Made by a program: the position numbers and the translations under genes | From: Sedimentibacter sp. | GTDB lineage: Bacteria > Bacillota > Clostridia > Tissierellales > Sedimentibacteraceae | Direction of reading: 5' to 3' | Assembly (NCBI GenBank): GCA_017995755.1 | Contig: JAGOIH010000008.1 | Span: 1 to 34,213 of the forward strand | Length of the DNA stretch: 34,213 nucleotides | The notes under the pieces: generated by a model | The model's input: only the letters and a program-made list of their open reading frames with translations | Told to the model about the DNA's origin: nothing | Databases searched by the model: none | Shown: piece by piece, positions 30,934 through 34,213 of the stretch | Layout of the letters: each line of letters opens with the position of its first letter | Position numbering within the stretch: position 1 is the stretch's first letter

Positions 30934-32314
30934 TTTCCCACTCCTTTAATTTATTTGCTATATATTCAAGCTTTAAGAATCTTGAGCCTTTGATTAGAAT
31001 TGTGCAGTCTTCCTTGATATATTTCTTTAAATATAAGGCTGCTTCTTCTTTTGTGTCAAATTCAACTATGGTTTTGATAGTTGTATTTTCCCTGGCAGCT
31101 TTAGCTATAAATTTTGCTTCTTGTCCTATGGTAACAAGTTCATCAATATGATGGCGGGATAAATTCTTCCCTACACTATAATGTATATCATGGCTCATTT
31201 CTCTGTAGCCAAGCATGTCCCCCAATACGGCAATTTTCTTTTTTGAACTGAATAATTCAAAAATATCAAGGGCAGCGTTTACGCTGGCAGGATTTGATTT
31301 ATAGCAGTCGTTTAAAATATTGCATTTGTTTATACTTATAATTTCATTTCTAAGACCTGTTTTTTCAATATTCATAAGTCCTGAACGTATTTCTTCCGGA
31401 TTCATTCCAGATTCCAGGGCAGCCAAAATTGCAGCCATGGCATTTAAAGCCTGATGCCTGCCTAACATATCAATACTAAGCTCATCAAGAATTTCATGAC
31501 TTACACTTATTGTTATGCCCTCTAAGCTTTGTTTGAAATCCTTCAGCCATATGGTATTGTTATTATTCAGTCCGAATGTCTGCCTTCGTATACTTTCTTT
31601 AATTTCAGTATCCCTTAAGGTTTTTTCAATCAAACTGTCATCGCCGAAATAAATGAATAATCCCCCATCTTTAATTCCTTTGACTATTTCTAGTTTTGCT
31701 TTTGCTATATCTTCAATGGAAGGAAAATTGTCTATGTGTACTGAGCTGACGCTTGTTAAAATTGCAATATCAGGTTGTACCAAATCAGTTAAAAATTCAA
31801 TTTCTCCTTTTTTTTCCATTCCCATTTCTATAACAGCTGTTTCACAATCCTCATCTAAGCTTAGAAGTGTAAATGGAACTCCGATTTCAGTGTTATAGTT
31901 TCCAATGGTTTTTTGTGTTTTATACTTTTGAGACAGTATTGCGGCAGTTATGTCCTTTGTGGATGTTTTTCCGTTGCTGCCTGTTACGCCCACTATTTTA
32001 GTATTTAATTTATTTCTGTAATACCTTGAAAGCTCTTGCAAGCCTTTTACTGTATCTTCCACCAAAATAACAGCGATATCACCGGGAGGATTTGGTTCAT
32101 CCATATTCCAAAGTGTTGCGGCAGCTCCGTTTTTAATTGCATCTTTGATAAAGCTGTGTCCATTGACATTTAACCCTTTTATGGGTATGAAAAGGCTGTT
32201 TTTCGTAACACTTCTTGAATCAATGCTGACACCCGTAATATGGTTGTCCCGATTACAGCCTGTACACCGAGCATTTAATATATCAGCTGCTTCTTTTATT
32301 TGAATTTTTATCAT
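30926..32314 (-). CDS. murF: UDP-MurNAc-tripeptide--D-alanyl-D-alanine ligase
   Basis: A 462-aa Mur ligase that adds the D-Ala-D-X dipeptide to the UDP-MurNAc-tripeptide. Three Mur domains are visible: N-terminal binding domain (VSIDSRSVTKNSLFIPIKG), ATPase with P-loop GVTGSNGKTSTKD (109-121), and C-terminal domain (IAVLGDML). Two normally conserved spots differ: LTSVSSVHID where many MurF have TNIGxAH, and NDCYKSNPAS where most have DAYNANP. Together with the unusual ligase downstream, this hints at a co-adapted pair. The ribosome-binding site is weak (AAAGGG). Confidence 0.92.
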   Translation of the reverse strand: MIKIQIKEAADILNARCTGCNRDNHITGVSIDSRSVTKNSLFIPIKGLNVNGHSFIKDAIKNGAAATLWNMDEPNPPGDIAVILVEDTVKGLQELSRYYRNKLNTKIVGVTGSNGKTSTKDITAAILSQKYKTQKTIGNYNTEIGVPFTLLSLDEDCETAVIEMGMEKKGEIEFLTDLVQPDIAILTSVSSVHIDNFPSIEDIAKAKLEIVKGIKDGGLFIYFGDDSLIEKTLRDTEIKESIRRQTFGLNNNNTIWLKDFKQSLEGITISVSHEILDELSIDMLGRHQALNAMAAILAALESGMNPEEIRSGLMNIEKTGLRNEIISINKCNILNDCYKSNPASVNAALDIFELFSSKKKIAVLGDMLGYREMSHDIHYSVGKNLSRHHIDELVTIGQEAKFIAKAARENTTIKTIVEFDTKEEAALYLKKYIKEDCTILIKGSRFLKLEYIANKLKEWENE

Positions 32315-32349
32315 ATAAGGACCCTTTCAAATAATATATTAATAAACTA

Positions 32350-32378
32350 ATTATATTGCATGTCATAAGTTTCTGCAA
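32350..32378 (-). promoter_or_regulatory. Promoter of murF-ddl
   Basis: TTGCAG (32373-32378), a 17-base spacer and TATAAT (32350-32355) on the minus strand. Confidence 0.7.
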
Positions 32379-32395
32379 GGTGCAAAAAAGACCAT

Positions 32396-32431
32396 AGAAA
32401 AAGGACATCCCTTTATTATAAGGAATGTCCT
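32396..32431 (-). terminator. Terminator of tlp, built from the GGACATTCC repeat
   Basis: Minus strand: AGGACATTCCTT, a 6-base loop and AAGGGATGTCCT with one mismatch, followed by a T run. It begins eight bases past the tlp stop codon and carries the recurrent GGACATTCC motif. Confidence 0.82.
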
Positions 32432-32438
32432 CGATTAT

Positions 32439-32672
32439 TTACTTATAATCATTTTCCCTGTCGACAGCTTCCTGTCTAATTTCCTTCCGCATGCCCTTTA
32501 ATGCTTGATCACGTCTTCTATTCTTTTCTTCTAATTCCTGTTTTTGCTTTTCATCTTCTGTAATTTTGATTGTATCTTCGGTTTTTCTGTAGTTCATTAT
32601 CGTATTGTCAATATTAAATTGAATTCTTTCAACATTATCTCTTCTGTCGTCGGGTTTTGGTCTGTTATCCAT
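32439..32672 (-). CDS. tlp: Small acid-soluble spore protein Tlp
   Basis: A 77-aa hydrophilic, charged protein. The pattern KPDDRRDNVERIQ, then IDNTIMNY, EDEKQKQELEEKNRRRDQAL and RKEIRQEAVDRENDYK matches Tlp of Bacillus along its whole length (NPDDRSDNVEKLQ, with EKNERRE). Tlp is a minor spore-core protein made in the forespore. AAGGAG lies six bases before the ATG. I could not find a convincing sigma-G promoter. Its presence is direct evidence of a spore-forming host. Confidence 0.92.
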   Translation of the reverse strand: MDNRPKPDDRRDNVERIQFNIDNTIMNYRKTEDTIKITEDEKQKQELEEKNRRRDQALKGMRKEIRQEAVDRENDYK

Positions 32673-32767
32673 ACTGTCTCCTTAATTATTTTATTTTTAT
32701 TATTGCTAAAAATAAGTTAATTAACCCTCCATTTAATGGGACAGGAGGAAATGTTTGATTCATACAA

Positions 32768-32803
32768 GATAAAAATCAAAGAAGACAAGCTGACCTGTCT
32801 TCT
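32768..32803 (-). terminator. Probable terminator of the pyruvate:ferredoxin oxidoreductase gene
   Basis: AGAAGACA-N8-TGTCTTCT stem at 32780-32803. On the minus strand it is followed by TTTGATTTTTATC. It lies about 140 bases past the stop codon, beyond the repeat copy. The plus-strand side also has a T run. Confidence 0.65.
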
Positions 32804-32811
32804 CTGTTTTT

Positions 32812-32943
32812 GTTTATGGCATCTCGCAGTCTCCTTCACCAAAATTTTTGCTCCCTCTGGTCGCATATTTTGGGAAGTCGTTGCGAATGACCTACCGCCG
32901 TTCCTCAGAAAAAGGACTCTGAGAAATGGGGTTAGGGCATCTT
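32812..32943 (-). repeat. Full-length copy of the ATGNCCTAACCCC intergenic repeat, about 132 bp
   Basis: On the minus strand it begins AAGATGCCCTAACCCCATTT overlapping the oxidoreductase stop codon. It runs through GGTAGGTCATTCGCAACGAC and GCGACCAGAGGGAGCAAAAA, and ends GGTGAAGGAGACTGCGAGAT, then GCCATAAAC. The ends form an imperfect direct repeat, AGATGCCCTAAC / AGATGCCATAAA. The region has no credible gene. Confidence 0.75.
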
Positions 32944-34213
32944 AATACTTCATTTCAGCCATTCTTACATAGCTGTCATATCTGTCTTTAGCATCTTTTT
33001 CTGCTTTAACGTATAGTTCTTCAGCAGTTTCAGGGAATGAAGTTTTCAATGATGCATACCTTACTTCACCTTCAAGGAATTCTCTGAATGATGCAGATGG
33101 TGCCTTGGAATCTAATACGAACGGATTCTTCCCTTCATCTTTAAGAAGCGGGTTGAATCTGTACAAATGCCAGTATCCTGCTTCTACAGCTTTCTTTTCT
33201 CTTTCAATAGTCTTACCCATTCCTGCTTTGATTCCGTGGTTGATACATGGTGCGTAAGCTATAATCAATGATGGTCCTTGATAGCTTTCTGCTTCTTTTA
33301 TTGCTTTTAAGAATTGATTCATATTAGCACCGATAGCAACCTGTGCTACATATACATAGCCATATGTTGAAGCAATCATGCCAAGGTCTTTTTTCTTTAC
33401 TCTCTTGCCTGCTGCAGCAAATTTCGCCACTGAAGCTGTAGGAGTTGCCTTTGAAGACTGACCTCCCGTATTTGAGTAAACTTCTGTGTCAAGTACCAGT
33501 ACATTAACATCTTCTCCTGATGCCAGCACATGGTCAAGTCCGCCGTAACCTATATCATATGCCCATCCGTCACCGCCGAATATCCATTGTGACTTCTTAA
33601 CAAGATAATCTTTTTTGTCTAATATGTTTTTAACTGCTTTAGCACATTTATCGCATGGTTCAAGTTCTTCAAGTACTTTAACAACCTTTGCGCTGGCTGC
33701 CTTTGATTCTTCGCCTAATTCTCTGTTTGCAATCCATTCTTGTATTGCTTCTTTTACTTCAGGCTTAGCATCCAGCTCCAGCAACTCTTCCATTGATAAT
33801 TGGATACTGTCTCTTATTTGTCTTACTGCTGTTGCCATTCCATAACCATATTCAGCATTGTCTTCAAACAATGAATTAGCCCAGGATGGTCCTCTTCCGT
33901 TTGCATCCTTTGTATATGGAGTTGATGGTGCAGATGCTCCCCAAATTGATGAGCAGCCTGTGGCATTTGCAATCATCATCCTGTCGCCGAACAATTGAGT
34001 TATAGCTTTTACATATGGAGTTTCGCCGCAGCCTGCGCATGCTCCTGAAAACTCAAAGTATGGTTTGCAGAACTGGCTGCCCTTAACTGTTACTTTATCC
34101 ATCAAATTATCTTTGATTGTCACTTTATCAATAGCATATTTCCAGTTTGGAACTTCTCTTTCAGCTTCCTCTGCAATAGGAGTCATTACCAAAGCTTTAT
34201 TGCCTTTCTTGCC
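32942..34213 (-). CDS. nifJ: Pyruvate:ferredoxin (flavodoxin) oxidoreductase, C-terminal part, 5' end beyond the window
   Basis: The last 423 residues of a single-chain enzyme of about 1170-1180 aa that oxidises pyruvate to acetyl-CoA and CO2 and reduces ferredoxin. It is the central reaction of clostridial fermentation. The frame is open to the right edge. Visible: a 4Fe-4S ligand region FEFSGACAGCGETPYVK; the thiamine diphosphate domain with FGGDGWAYDIGYGGLDHVL, then DTEVYSNTGGQSSKATP; the CINHGI segment, whose Cys is a further cluster ligand; and the C-terminal arm (AGYWHLYRFNPLL). Codon use is strongly biased, as expected for a very abundant protein. The stop codon overlaps the start of the intergenic repeat. 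Confidence 0.96.
   Translation of the reverse strand, partial: GKKGNKALVMTPIAEEAEREVPNWKYAIDKVTIKDNLMDKVTVKGSQFCKPYFEFSGACAGCGETPYVKAITQLFGDRMMIANATGCSSIWGASAPSTPYTKDANGRGPSWANSLFEDNAEYGYGMATAVRQIRDSIQLSMEELLELDAKPEVKEAIQEWIANRELGEESKAASAKVVKVLEELEPCDKCAKAVKNILDKKDYLVKKSQWIFGGDGWAYDIGYGGLDHVLASGEDVNVLVLDTEVYSNTGGQSSKATPTASVAKFAAAGKRVKKKDLGMIASTYGYVYVAQVAIGANMNQFLKAIKEAESYQGPSLIIAYAPCINHGIKAGMGKTIEREKKAVEAGYWHLYRFNPLLKDEGKNPFVLDSKAPSASFREFLEGEVRYASLKTSFPETAEELYVKAEKDAKDRYDSYVRMAEMKY

Noticed and set aside
32728-32945. Short plus-strand frame of 69 codons ending near 32945
   Set aside because: It is built from a terminator and an intergenic repeat copy. No protein family or conserved composition.

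Overview
The window looks like chromosome of a low-GC, spore-forming, strictly anaerobic Firmicute of the Clostridia/Tissierellia type. A Sedimentibacter-like amino-acid fermenter would fit, but the genus is inference. The reasons are the long Bacillus/Clostridium-type SRP RNA, a Tlp spore protein and a GerMN spore protein, a pyruvate:ferredoxin oxidoreductase, a 3-keto-5-aminohexanoate cleavage enzyme (lysine fermentation), and near-consensus sigma-A promoters in AT-rich intergenic DNA. Most genes lie on the minus strand. I see no insertion sequence, phage, CRISPR array or tRNA.

Left part (1-9.5 kb): a truncated D-2-hydroxyacid dehydrogenase, a GMP synthase lacking its glutaminase domain and an orphan glycine cleavage H protein, the last behind a near-perfect promoter. 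Next come an Asn-rich repeat protein, an AEC carrier, an S9 peptidase, two small unknown genes, a GerMN lipoprotein-like/zinc-ribbon pair on the plus strand, and an ECF S component.

Middle (9.6-19 kb): the SRP RNA gene with its promoter and terminator; a heterodimeric ABC exporter with one degenerate ATP site; then apbE (FMN transferase) behind a two-repeat lipoprotein that is its likely flavinylation substrate, the two genes separated by a strong terminator; an IclR regulator; an HD-domain protein; and a membrane acyltransferase.

Right part (19-34 kb): housekeeping genes. These are yaaL-like, ogt, tdk (with two helically phased palindromes upstream), a PfoR/PTS-EIIC-like permease, and the dnaX-ybaB-recR operon, in which dnaX carries a candidate programmed -1 frameshift signal. 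They continue with an EamA transporter, a CblS-like alpha-ribazole kinase, rpmE, rho, kce, a small unknown gene, a murF-ddl pair whose ligase has VanG-like features, tlp, and the 3' part of pyruvate:ferredoxin oxidoreductase.

Two families of short intergenic repeats recur. One (four copies) begins ATGNCCTAACCCC, usually directly after stop codons. The other is built on GGGGACATTCCTT hairpins. The items I would look at first are the lipoprotein/ApbE pair, the dnaX frameshift site, the glutaminase-less GMP synthase, and the post-stop-codon repeat family.
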